Source: JBBRHF01 sp038223055
GTDB lineage: Bacteria > Actinomycetota > Actinomycetes > JACCUZ01
NCBI GenBank assembly: GCA_038223055.1
Contig: JBBRHF010000038.1
Location: forward strand, 1 to 25,976
Direction: 5' to 3'
Length of the DNA: 25,976 nt
Below are positions 1 to 7,507 of this stretch, piece after piece (position 1 is the first letter of the stretch; every line of letters begins with the position of its first letter). A program made the translations under genes and the position numbers. Under the pieces are notes generated by a model that was given only the letters and a program-made list of their open reading frames with translations, made no database searches and was not told where the DNA came from.

Positions 1-290
1 CCGCCCGCCCCGAGGCCGGGGGTCGAGGCCGCCGCGGGAGCGCCGGTGCCGGTGTCCACGGTGATGATCGGCGTACCGACCTCGACGGTCTCTCCTTCCT
101 CCGCCAGCAGCGCACCAACGACCCCGGCGTAGGGCGAGGGCAGCTCCACCAGCGACTTGGCGGTCTCGATCTCCACGATGATGTCGTTGATCTCGACCGT
201 GTCTCCCGGCTTGACCTTCCAGGAGACGATCTCGGCCTCGAGCAGCCCCTCACCGACGTCGGGAAGCTTGAACGACTTGAACTCAGCCAC
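1..290 (-). CDS. bkdC: 2-oxoacid dehydrogenase E2 (lipoamide acyltransferase), N-terminal part
   Basis: Partial gene; the 3' part runs off the left edge. The visible 96 residues form a biotinyl/lipoyl domain beginning (V/M)AEFKSFKLPDVGEGL, with the lipoylation site in ETAKSLVE (Lys45), followed by a Gly/Ala/Pro hinge of the kind that links lipoyl and peripheral-subunit-binding domains. E2 carries the acyl group from E1 on its lipoyl arm and transfers it to CoA. I chose the GTG at 288-290 because a GACGGAGG Shine-Dalgarno lies just upstream and it sits 14 nt after the E1beta stop, so it is the third gene of one operon. Substrate (branched-chain keto acid versus pyruvate) is inferred from the partner E1 genes, not from this fragment. 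Confidence 0.9.
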   Translation of the reverse strand, partial: MAEFKSFKLPDVGEGLLEAEIVSWKVKPGDTVEINDIIVEIETAKSLVELPSPYAGVVGALLAEEGETVEVGTPIITVDTGTGAPAAASTPGLGAG

Positions 291-304
291 GGTGCAGGCC
301 TCCG

Positions 305-1288
305 TCAGTAGGCGAGGGATCGGTCGACCGCATCGAGGATCCGGTCGAGGTCGGGCAGCCAGTCCTCCTCGACCCGGCTCGGCGGGTAGGGGGTGTCGAA
401 CCCGCCGACCCGCAGCACCGGAGCCTGCAGGGAGTAGAAGCAGGACTCGGTCATCCGGGCCGCGATCTCGGCGCCCATGCCGAGGAAGACCGGCGCCTCG
501 TGGACGACGACGAGCCGGCCGGTCTTGGCGACCGAGGCGGTCAGGGTCGGCAGGTCCAGGGGAGACAGGGAACGCACGTCGATGACCTCCAGGTCCTGGC
601 CCTCTTCGGCCGCAGCACTCGCGGCCTCCATCGCCGTCTTGACCATCGGTCCGTAGGCGGCAATGGTCACGTCACTCCCCTCGCGCAGCACCCTGGCCGC
701 ATGCAGTGCGGTGGCCGTCGACAGGGTGAGCGACTCGCCGAGGTCGGCCTTCTCCCAGTATCGCCGCTTGGGCTCGTAGAGGATGACCGGGTCGTTGGCG
801 AGGATCGCCTGCTGCACCATGAAGAAGGCGTCGACCGGGTTGGAGCAGGCGACCACCCGCAGGCCGGCGGTGTGGGCGAAGTAGGCCTCGTTGGACTCGC
901 TGTGGTGCTCGACCGCGCCGATGCCACCACCGACCGGGATGCGTACGACGACGGGCAGCGCGATCTTGCCCAGCGCCCGGGCCCGCATCTTGGCCAGCTG
1001 GCTCACGATCTGGTCGAAGGCGGGATAGACGAAGCCGTCGAACTGGATCTCGCAGACCGGGCGGTAGCCGCGCAGCGCGAGGCCGATGGCGGTGCCGATG
1101 ATGCCCGACTCGGCGAGCGGCGTGTCGATGACCCGGTCCTCACCGAAGTCCTTCAGCAGCCCGTCGGTGACCCGGAAGACGCCACCCAGCTTGCCGACGT
1201 CCTCGCCCATCACGAGGACCTTCGGGTCGGCCTCCATCGCGGCCCGCAGGCCCAGGTTGATGCCCTTGGCCAGGGTGATCTGGGTCAT
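305..1288 (-). CDS. bkdB: 2-oxoacid dehydrogenase E1 beta subunit
   Basis: 327 residues starting MTQITLAKGINLGLRAAM; contains the transketolase-like pyrimidine-binding domain (MGEDVGKLGGVF, DTPLAESGIIG, GLALRGYRPVCEIQF) and a C-terminal transketolase domain (VHEAPVFLGMGAEIAA). With E1alpha it forms the heterotetrameric thiamine-diphosphate decarboxylase that acylates E2 lipoyl groups. Reading the frame farther upstream gives a 419-residue ORF, but the internal ATG at 1286-1288 is the family start and overlaps the E1alpha stop as ATGA, a typical translational-coupling junction. Closest in style to the actinobacterial branched-chain complex (mycobacterial BkdB/PdhB); a pyruvate or acetoin dehydrogenase role is not excluded. 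Confidence 0.93.
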   Translation of the reverse strand: MTQITLAKGINLGLRAAMEADPKVLVMGEDVGKLGGVFRVTDGLLKDFGEDRVIDTPLAESGIIGTAIGLALRGYRPVCEIQFDGFVYPAFDQIVSQLAKMRARALGKIALPVVVRIPVGGGIGAVEHHSESNEAYFAHTAGLRVVACSNPVDAFFMVQQAILANDPVILYEPKRRYWEKADLGESLTLSTATALHAARVLREGSDVTIAAYGPMVKTAMEAASAAAEEGQDLEVIDVRSLSPLDLPTLTASVAKTGRLVVVHEAPVFLGMGAEIAARMTESCFYSLQAPVLRVGGFDTPYPPSRVEEDWLPDLDRILDAVDRSLAY

Positions 1289-2418
1289 CGGTGGCTCCCT
1301 GGCTGCGCCTCGACGGTCGGCTCGAAGGTTTCCAGGTAGCGCCCGAACTGCTCGCGCTCCTCGTCGATGAGCGGGTGCTGCTCGGCGTAGACATGCTCGA
1401 AGATCGACAGCGGCCCCGGGTCGGCCATCTCCAGGCAGCCGGTGCGCACCCGCGTGGCCAGCTGCGCCGACTCGGCCGCCACCGCGTCGAAGAACGCCTG
1501 GTCGGCCTTGCCTGAACGCACGAGATAGGCCTTGACCCGCTCGATGGGGTCCTTGAGCTTCCATGACTCGAGCTCGGCGGAGAGGCGGTAGCGGGTGGGG
1601 TCATCCGACGTCGTGTGCGCCCCCATGCGATAGGTGAAGGCCTCGACCAGCATCGGTCCGCTGCCCTCCCGGGCGTGGGCGAGCGCGGCGCGGGTGACGG
1701 CCAAGACCGCGAGTACGTCGTTGCCGTCGACTCGCACTCCGGGAAAGCCGAACCCGCGGGCGCGCTGGTAGAGCGGGATGCGCGACTGCTTCACGATCGG
1801 CTCGGAGATGGCCCACTGGTTGTTCTGGCAGAAGAAGACGACCGGGGCGTTGAACGAGCTGGCGAAGATGAACGCCTCGTTGACGTCGCCCTGGCTGGTC
1901 GCTCCGTCGCCGAAGTAGGCGATGACCGCGCCCTCCGCGCCGTCCTTCTGCATGCCCATGGCGTAGCCGGTCGCGTGCAGGGTCTGGGCGCCGATGACGA
2001 TCGTGTAGAGGTGGAAGTTCTTCTCGTTGGGGTCCCAGCCGCCGTGATTGACCCCGCGGAAGAGCCCGAGAAGGTTGAGCGGGTCGACGCCGCGGCACCA
2101 GGCGACGCCGTGCTCGCGGTAGGTGGGGAAGGCGTAGTCGTCGGGTCGAAGCGCCCGGCCGGAACCGACCTGGGCGGCTTCCTGGCCGAGCAGGCTGGCC
2201 CAGAGGCCGAGCTCGCCCTGCCGTTGCAGTGCGGTGGCCTCGGCGTCCACCCGGCGCACGAGCACGAGGTCACGGTAGAGCCCGCGCAGCTCCTCGTCGT
2301 CGATCTCCAGGCTGTAGTCGGGGTGCTCCACCCGCTCGCCCTCGGGCGTGAGCAGCTGGACCAGGTCGGGGCCGGTGTCCGCCGTTGGCGGCCCGACGAG
2401 GCTGTCGGTCACGGGCAC
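1285..2418 (-). CDS. bkdA: 2-oxoacid dehydrogenase E1 alpha subunit
   Basis: 377 residues, the normal length for a separate E1alpha. The thiamine-diphosphate motif spans about residues 170-200, opening with GDGATSQGDVNEAF and ending in CQNN. GLWASLLGQEA, FPTYREHG and YRMGAHTTSDDPTRYR are characteristic of branched-chain E1alpha proteins. It decarboxylates the 2-oxoacid and, with E1beta, passes the acyl unit to E2, feeding branched-chain acyl-CoAs to catabolism or fatty-acid priming. The start is the GTG at 2416-2418 with GAGGAG five bases upstream. It is the first gene of the E1alpha-E1beta-E2 operon and overlaps E1beta by 4 nt. Confidence 0.92.
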   Translation of the reverse strand: MPVTDSLVGPPTADTGPDLVQLLTPEGERVEHPDYSLEIDDEELRGLYRDLVLVRRVDAEATALQRQGELGLWASLLGQEAAQVGSGRALRPDDYAFPTYREHGVAWCRGVDPLNLLGLFRGVNHGGWDPNEKNFHLYTIVIGAQTLHATGYAMGMQKDGAEGAVIAYFGDGATSQGDVNEAFIFASSFNAPVVFFCQNNQWAISEPIVKQSRIPLYQRARGFGFPGVRVDGNDVLAVLAVTRAALAHAREGSGPMLVEAFTYRMGAHTTSDDPTRYRLSAELESWKLKDPIERVKAYLVRSGKADQAFFDAVAAESAQLATRVRTGCLEMADPGPLSIFEHVYAEQHPLIDEEREQFGRYLETFEPTVEAQPGSHR

Positions 2419-2648
2419 TCCTCATCGCTTCGCATCACCCGACGGGGTCGCCGTCGAGCGATGGTCGGGCCCCGGTCGACACACCCGCGCGAGGTGGTGC
2501 GCGACGGACTGTCGCGGGTTGGTGTGGACCCACCGGAGCGGGAACAGAGGTCAACCTACGCCACACTACGGCGGGTGCGGATGCCCCCCTCGCCCCACCT
2601 GCGCATTCGCCAGTTCGGACCTCCTCGTGACCGGCGGGCGGAATCCAA
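2419..2648. other. Upstream region of the dehydrogenase operon
   Basis: 230 non-coding bases separate the low-complexity protein gene from E1alpha; both are on the minus strand. This should hold the operon promoter. On the minus strand a TTGACC hexamer (about 2549-2554) is the only -35-like element, but I see no convincing -10 at the right distance. No clear terminator hairpin with a U-tract follows the upstream gene. Confidence 0.4.
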
Positions 2649-3932
2649 CTAGTGGCGGCGGTCGGAGTGCTCGCCGTGATGACCCTTGTCGCCGTCGCTG
2701 CGGTCATCGCCGTTGTTGTGGCCGTCGCTGTGGCCGTCGTTGTGGGCATCGCCATCGCTGTGGCCACGGCTCTCGCTGCCGCGACCGTCCCGGTCACTGC
2801 GGTTGTCCCAGTCATCGGAACTCGCGTCGCCTCCGCCGTCGCCCGGACCGGGCCCTTCGACGAGCATGGGGGGTGCCGAGGTCTGGGCCGGCCAGGGGGT
2901 GGGCCGGCTGACCTGCGGGGCGCCGAGGGACCGAGCCTGTGCTGGGCTCGGAGTGGGCGTGCCGGGCCCGGAACTCGAGCGCTCCGACTTCGAGCGCTCC
3001 GACTTCGAAGGCTCCGACTTCGAGCGCTCCGACTTCGAGGACGACTTGGGCTGCTCGGACTGCTCGGACTGCTTGTGTTCGTCGCTGTCGGACTTCTTGT
3101 TGTCGGACTTCTTGTTGTCCGACTTCTTGCTGTCGGAGCGGGCACTCTTGGATCCTTCGGAGGACCCTCGCCCGTCAGAGCGGTCCGACTGCTCGGTTAC
3201 CTTCACGGAACCCTTCGTGTCGCTCGACCCCTTGGCCGCGATGGTCTCGCTTGTGCTGGCGGTGCTGGCGGTACTCTTGCCGCGGCTCAGCAGCGCCGGC
3301 GACGTCGACGGCTGCGGGTTGTCGCCCCGGCTGGTCACGACGGGCTGTGGGGTCGCCGCGGCCACGATAGGTGCGGCAGCGGGAGGCGCCTGCACGGCGG
3401 GCGCGCGCTGGGGCGGTAGGGCCGGCGCGGCCGCGGGTGTACCGACGACGGGCACGGGAACCGCGGGCGCCGGGACCACCGGCGCCGCGACCACGGCGGG
3501 GACGAACGCCGGGGGGTCAACCGGACGCAGGCCAGCGGGCGCACCCACCGCCGTACCGGGAGCGGCGCCCACCGCGACCGCTGCGCCTGGCACCGCCGGC
3601 GCGAGTGGCCCGAACGGGCCACCGAGACCAAGCAAGCCGGCGAGACCAGCCGCACCAGGCTGGGCCGAACCTGGCTGCGCCGATCCCGGCAGGGTCGGTC
3701 CCACCACGTCTGCGCCCGGGCGCACCGTGACCGGCGCCGGGGGGTGCACCGAACGGGCTACCGAGCCGCCGGAGGCGTCGGGGCTCGACGGCGTCAGCTG
3801 CTGCGCACCCACGACGCCGAAGGCCGCGAGCGCACCTGCGCTGATCATGGCGAGAACGACGGTGGCCAGGCCGGTCGCCTCACCGGTCTCCACCGCGACG
3901 CGAGGTGCACCCTTGGTGCGGTTCATGGTCAT
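2649..3932 (-). CDS. Low-complexity membrane-anchored or secreted protein
   Basis: 427 residues, no family recognised. Layout: short basic N-terminus; one hydrophobic segment at about 21-43 (TGLATVVLAMISAGALAAFG) that could be an anchor or uncleaved signal; Pro/Ala/Val-rich stretch to about 200; Ser/Thr-rich linker; Ser-Lys-Glu/Asp block with SDNKK and KSERS repeats (about 265-320); Pro-rich linker; and a roughly 60-residue C-terminus rich in His, Asp, Gly and Asn ending HHGEHSDRRH. The start is the ATG at 3930-3932 with an AGAGG ribosome site 7 nt upstream. A long ORF on the opposite strand is discounted because only this strand gives an N-terminal membrane segment plus ribosome site. A wall-spanning linker with a metal-binding tail is a guess. 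Confidence 0.75.
   Translation of the reverse strand: MTMNRTKGAPRVAVETGEATGLATVVLAMISAGALAAFGVVGAQQLTPSSPDASGGSVARSVHPPAPVTVRPGADVVGPTLPGSAQPGSAQPGAAGLAGLLGLGGPFGPLAPAVPGAAVAVGAAPGTAVGAPAGLRPVDPPAFVPAVVAAPVVPAPAVPVPVVGTPAAAPALPPQRAPAVQAPPAAAPIVAAATPQPVVTSRGDNPQPSTSPALLSRGKSTASTASTSETIAAKGSSDTKGSVKVTEQSDRSDGRGSSEGSKSARSDSKKSDNKKSDNKKSDSDEHKQSEQSEQPKSSSKSERSKSEPSKSERSKSERSSSGPGTPTPSPAQARSLGAPQVSRPTPWPAQTSAPPMLVEGPGPGDGGGDASSDDWDNRSDRDGRGSESRGHSDGDAHNDGHSDGHNNGDDRSDGDKGHHGEHSDRRH
2975..3034 (-). repeat. 15-bp tandem repeat, 4 copies (KSERS units)
   Basis: Four consecutive 15-bp copies (unit TCGAGCGCTCCGACT on the plus strand), three identical and one with substitutions that changes an Arg to Pro. 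They encode the KSERS repeats of the low-complexity protein. Length in multiples of three keeps the frame open. Confidence 0.9.
3091..3135 (-). repeat. 15-bp tandem repeat, 3 copies (SDNKK units)
   Basis: Three consecutive 15-bp copies (unit GACTTCTTGTTGTCG on the plus strand) differing at single positions; they encode SDNKK/SDSKK repeats in the same protein. Together with the KSERS array this shows two independent in-frame expansions. Confidence 0.9.
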
Positions 3933-4076
3933 ACCCCAACCTCTTTCGATCCGAGCCCAGGCCGTGACGGCGACGGCGCCGTCGTACCCCGGGCTCTCAG
4001 CTGACTCCAGGGTCCGTCAAGCACTGCCGTGAACGAGGTATCGGCAGGCCCGACGGCGATCTGTAGCCCGCGGCAC

Positions 4077-4103
4077 TACGGTGTTTGGCGCCAGCGAAGG
4101 AGA
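4077..4103 (+). promoter_or_regulatory. Candidate -10 box and ribosome site for the YedA-like gene
   Basis: TACGGT at 4077-4082 fits the actinobacterial TANNNT -10; predicted transcription start near 4089. GAAGGAGA at about 4096-4103 is a strong ribosome site 9 nt before the ATG at 4113. No good -35 is visible. Confidence 0.35.
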
Positions 4104-4112
4104 CCAACACTG

Positions 4113-5081
4113 ATGACGCGCACCGGCGTGACGCCTCGGCCGGCGGCCGTGTGGCTCGCGTTGTTGACGGTCTATCTCGTGTGGGGGTCGACCTACCTGG
4201 CGATCCGCGTCGTCGTCGAGTCGACCCCGCCGCTGCTGGCGATGTCGGCCCGCTTCCTCGTCGCGGCGGCGCTGCTCGGGAGCTACCTGGCCGTGCGCCA
4301 TGGGTGGCGGGTGCTGCACGTGCCGCCCCGCCAGGCCGCGGCCGCGGGACTGGTGGGGGTCCTGCTGCTCCTCGGCGGCAACGGCGGTGTCGCCGTGTCG
4401 GAGCAGACCGTTCCCTCGGGCCTGGCCGCCCTGATGGTCGGCGCGACTCCGCTGTGGCTGGTGTGCCTGCGCACCGCGGCTCGCGACCGGCCCAGACCGT
4501 TGAGCCTGCTCGGCACCGGGGTGGGCTTCCTCGGCATCGCGGTTCTTGCCCGGCCGGGGGGTCACGACAGCGCCGGGCACCCGGTGCAGACCTGGGGCTT
4601 CCTCCTCCTGCTCGGGGCGACCCTGTCCTGGGCGGTCGGCTCGTTCGTCTCGTCCCGGATCCCCGTGCCCGGCGACCCGTTGGTCGCCACTGCGTGGGAG
4701 ATGGCCGCCGGCGGGCTGGGCCTGGCTCTGGTCGGTGTCACCCGCGGCGAGCTGCACGGCTTCTCCGTGACCGACGTTGCGGGTGAGGCCTGGGCCTGGC
4801 TCACCTATCTCGTGCTGATCGGGTCGCTGGCCGGTTTCACCGCCTTCGTCTGGCTGCTGCACAACGCCCCGATCTCCCTGACCGCCACCTACGCCTACGT
4901 CAACCCCGTGGTTGCGGTGGCCCTCGGCGCGCTGGTGCTCGCCGAGCCCGTCACGCTGCCGATCCTGATCGGCGGGGGAGTGGTGGTCGTCGGCGTCGGG
5001 CTGGTCGTGTCGAGCGAGCGCCCGGGCCGAGCACCCAGACCGGACCGTGAGCGACGCGTTGCGCGCACGGCCTCGGGGTAG
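4113..5081 (+). CDS. EamA-family exporter, YedA-like
   Basis: 322 residues with about ten hydrophobic helices arranged as two EamA repeats of five. The first-helix signature LVWGSTYLAIRVVVEST, and GGNGGVAVSEQTVPSGLAALMVGATPLW in the middle, match the YedA subgroup of drug/metabolite transporters; the second repeat ends in AYVNPVVAVALGALVLAEPV. It probably exports an amino acid or a small metabolite; the substrate is not readable from sequence. The frame is open upstream to 4029, but the ATG at 4113 has a GAAGGAGA ribosome site and gives the usual N-terminus. The phosphohydrolase gene follows after 10 nt, so the two are probably co-transcribed. Confidence 0.9.
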   Translation: MTRTGVTPRPAAVWLALLTVYLVWGSTYLAIRVVVESTPPLLAMSARFLVAAALLGSYLAVRHGWRVLHVPPRQAAAAGLVGVLLLLGGNGGVAVSEQTVPSGLAALMVGATPLWLVCLRTAARDRPRPLSLLGTGVGFLGIAVLARPGGHDSAGHPVQTWGFLLLLGATLSWAVGSFVSSRIPVPGDPLVATAWEMAAGGLGLALVGVTRGELHGFSVTDVAGEAWAWLTYLVLIGSLAGFTAFVWLLHNAPISLTATYAYVNPVVAVALGALVLAEPVTLPILIGGGVVVVGVGLVVSSERPGRAPRPDRERRVARTASG

Positions 5082-5091
5082 GGGGACCCGC

Positions 5092-6744
5092 ATGCGTCGC
5101 CTGGTGCTCGGACCGTTGCTTCGCCACGTCGGCTACGAGGACGCCACGATCTGGGTGGAGACCGACGGCTCGTGCACCGTCGAGATCCTGGGCCACCGCG
5201 AGCCCACCTGGACCGTCGCCGGCCACCACTTCGCGCTGGTCTGCGTCGCCGGCTTGGTGGCCGGGACCACCACCTCGTACGACGTACGGCTGGACGGCGC
5301 CGTCGTCTGGCCGACCCCGGACGACAATCGCCCGCCACCGAGCGTCCGGACCCTGGACCGGGCGCCCGACGCCGAGGTCCGGGTCGCCTTCGGCTCCTGC
5401 CGCTACGCCATTCCGGATGCCGTCACCGACGACAAGCACTTCGACCCCGACGCCCTCGACGCCTATGCGCGACGGATGGCACGGCTGCCGGAGGAACGGT
5501 GGCCGCACGCGGTGCTGCTGCTCGGCGACCAGGTTTACGCGGACGAGACCTCGCCGCGCACTCGTGAGCGTATCCGCCAGCGGCGGGACATCACCGAGCC
5601 GCCCGGCGACCAGGTGCGCGACTTCGAGGAGTACACCTGGCTCTACCACGAGTCGTGGAGCGATCCGGAGGTGCGCTGGCTGCTCGCCTCGGTGCCCAGC
5701 TCGATGATCTTCGACGACCACGACGTGTGCGATGACTGGAACACCTCGCACGCCTGGCGGGTCGAGATGGCGCAGACCTCATGGTGGGAGGAGCGGATCA
5801 TCGGCGGCCTGTCGTCGTACTGGGTCTACCAGCACCTGGGCAACCTGTCGCCGGCGGCGCTGGAGGCCAACGAGCTCTACCAGCGGGTGCGCGCGCACGG
5901 AGGCGACGTCGAGCCGATGCTGCGCGAGTTCGCGCGGGAGGCCGACCTCGAGGCGGACGGCCACAAGGGCACGCGGTGGTCCTATCGGCGCGACCTCGGG
6001 CCCGCCCGGCTGCTGGTCATCGACTCGCGCTGTGGGCGGGTGCTCGCCGGCGGGGAGCGCTCGATGGTGTCGGAGCCGGAGTTCCGCTGGATCGAGGACC
6101 AGGTCGAGGGCGACTACGACCACCTGCTCATCGGCACCTCGCTGCCGTGGCTGCTGCCCCGCGCGCTGCACGACATCGAGTCGTGGAACGAGGCGATGTG
6201 CGCCGGATCCCGCGGCGACCGGCTTGCTCGCTGGGGCGAGAAGCTGAGACGGGCCGCGGACCTCGAGCACTGGGCCGCGTTCCGGGCATCGTTCGACCGG
6301 CTGGCCGACCTGCTCGCCCGCGTCGGCCGTGGTGAGCTCGCCGGCTCCCCGGCCCCCGCGACGGTGTGCGTGCTGTCCGGCGACGTGCATCACGCGTACG
6401 TCGCCGAGGCGACCTACCCCGACCCGGTCCGGTCACGGGTCTACCAGCTCGCCTGCTCGCCGTTGCACAACTACGTGCCGGCGGCGATGAAGATCGCGTT
6501 CCGGATCTCGTGGAGCCGGGCCGCGGAACGCGCGACGCGGTTCCTGCTCGGGCGGGTGTCGTGGGTGCCCAAGCCGCCGATTGCCTGGTCCCGCACCAGC
6601 GGGCCGCACTTCGGCGACGAGATCGCGACCCTGCACCTGCGAGGTCGCAACGCGCGGTTGCTGATCGAGAAGGCGGGCAGCGAGAAGGGGTCGCGCGGTC
6701 GAGGCGGCACGCTACACACCGTCGCGGACCTGAGCCTGACCTAG
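5092..6744 (+). CDS. PhoD-like phosphohydrolase (alkaline phosphatase D family)
   Basis: 550 residues. An N-terminal beta-rich domain (about 1-95) precedes a calcineurin-type metallophosphatase domain with the PhoD metal-ligand motifs: GSC at 101-103, GDQVYAD at 145-151, DDHD at 208-211 and GDVHH at 430-434. Known family members hydrolyse phosphodiesters or phosphomonoesters, often with Ca/Fe centres. No Tat or Sec signal peptide is visible, so this member is probably cytoplasmic, unlike classical secreted PhoD. The ATG at 5092 has AGGGGGA upstream; a GTG at 5047 in the same frame would overlap the exporter gene and is less likely. It lies 10 nt downstream of the exporter gene. The physiological substrate is unknown. 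Confidence 0.9.
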   Translation: MRRLVLGPLLRHVGYEDATIWVETDGSCTVEILGHREPTWTVAGHHFALVCVAGLVAGTTTSYDVRLDGAVVWPTPDDNRPPPSVRTLDRAPDAEVRVAFGSCRYAIPDAVTDDKHFDPDALDAYARRMARLPEERWPHAVLLLGDQVYADETSPRTRERIRQRRDITEPPGDQVRDFEEYTWLYHESWSDPEVRWLLASVPSSMIFDDHDVCDDWNTSHAWRVEMAQTSWWEERIIGGLSSYWVYQHLGNLSPAALEANELYQRVRAHGGDVEPMLREFAREADLEADGHKGTRWSYRRDLGPARLLVIDSRCGRVLAGGERSMVSEPEFRWIEDQVEGDYDHLLIGTSLPWLLPRALHDIESWNEAMCAGSRGDRLARWGEKLRRAADLEHWAAFRASFDRLADLLARVGRGELAGSPAPATVCVLSGDVHHAYVAEATYPDPVRSRVYQLACSPLHNYVPAAMKIAFRISWSRAAERATRFLLGRVSWVPKPPIAWSRTSGPHFGDEIATLHLRGRNARLLIEKAGSEKGSRGRGGTLHTVADLSLT

Positions 6745-6753
6745 CCCCCCCTT

Positions 6754-6767
6754 CTCGGAACTCCGAG
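6754..6767. terminator. Short hairpin between convergent genes
   Basis: A 6-bp inverted repeat CTCGGA-AC-TCCGAG lies between the phosphohydrolase stop and the end of the convergent glyoxalase-like gene, beside a run of seven C. It is short and has no U-tract; weak terminator candidate. Confidence 0.3.
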
Positions 6768-6819
6768 GACGACCCACGGGTCACATGAGCCTCATCTGCC
6801 ACACGACATCGCCCGGACG

Positions 6820-7458
6820 TCAGTCGATCCGGACGCTCCCATTTGGCGTCGCGAAGTGTACCGCCACGATCCCCGGCTCCTCGGCGTCGACCCACTCGAC
6901 CTCGACGTCGGTCTCCAGCGGGATGCCGAGCCAGGTCGCCAGCGTCCCCGGGTCGCCGCAGATCTCCAGCCGCTGCATCCGGGGGAAGGCCCGCTGCCCG
7001 AACGCGGGGTGGTGCTCAGCAGCGATCTGCCACTGCACGAAAAAGGGCAGCGTCGGGTCGTCGAGCAGTTCGTGGACGCCGATCTGCCGCCAGTTCAGCT
7101 CGTTGCCGTCGGGGCGGCGCCGATGCCCGGCCACTGACGTCCGCCCGAGCCGGGCCTCGAACGGCGCAATGTCGTCGACCGCCACGACCCACGCCAGCCA
7201 GCCGCCACCTGCGGCGGCGCGCTGCTGCACGGCCTGGCCGAACGGTGCCTTGTCCACGGCGGGGTGGTCGAGGACACCGACCACCTCCAGGTAGATGCCG
7301 TCGGCGAGGGGCAGCAGAAAGTTGCGGGTGCCGAAGCCGGGGTGCAGACCACCGTCGGAGAAGACCGCGCCCAACGCGGAGCCCAGACGCTGTACGGCGG
7401 CGGCGAGGCCGTCCGGGCCGGCGGCGTAGGCGAGACGGTCGAGGTGCACCTTCGGCAT
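6820..7458 (-). CDS. VOC/glyoxalase-like domain protein
   Basis: 212 residues. It begins MPKVHLDRLAYAAGPDG and continues with HPGFGTRNFLLPLADGIYLEVVGVLDHP, the pattern of glyoxalase-3-like (VOC superfamily) proteins found widely in actinobacteria. A second, weaker half (EICGDPGTLATWLG... EEPGIVAVHFATPNG) suggests a duplicated beta-alpha-beta-beta-beta module. Function is unknown; members may bind a metal or a small ligand. It lies 49 nt downstream of the aminotransferase gene on the same strand and is probably co-transcribed with it. The ribosome site is weak (CGGGG). Confidence 0.82.
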   Translation of the reverse strand: MPKVHLDRLAYAAGPDGLAAAVQRLGSALGAVFSDGGLHPGFGTRNFLLPLADGIYLEVVGVLDHPAVDKAPFGQAVQQRAAAGGGWLAWVVAVDDIAPFEARLGRTSVAGHRRRPDGNELNWRQIGVHELLDDPTLPFFVQWQIAAEHHPAFGQRAFPRMQRLEICGDPGTLATWLGIPLETDVEVEWVDAEEPGIVAVHFATPNGSVRID

Positions 7459-7507
7459 TGTGCCCCGGTCCGCGCGTCACCCCGGTCACCGGGGTGGCAG
7501 GCGGGGA

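Noticed and set aside
2686..4032. 448-codon open frame on the plus strand opposite the low-complexity protein
   Set aside because: It has no ribosome site or recognisable domain; it mirrors the repeats of the minus-strand gene, which has a membrane segment and a ribosome site.
4017..5093. 358-codon minus-strand open frame under the YedA-like exporter
   Set aside because: Antisense shadow rich in Gln, Arg and His; the plus strand carries a clear ten-helix transporter.
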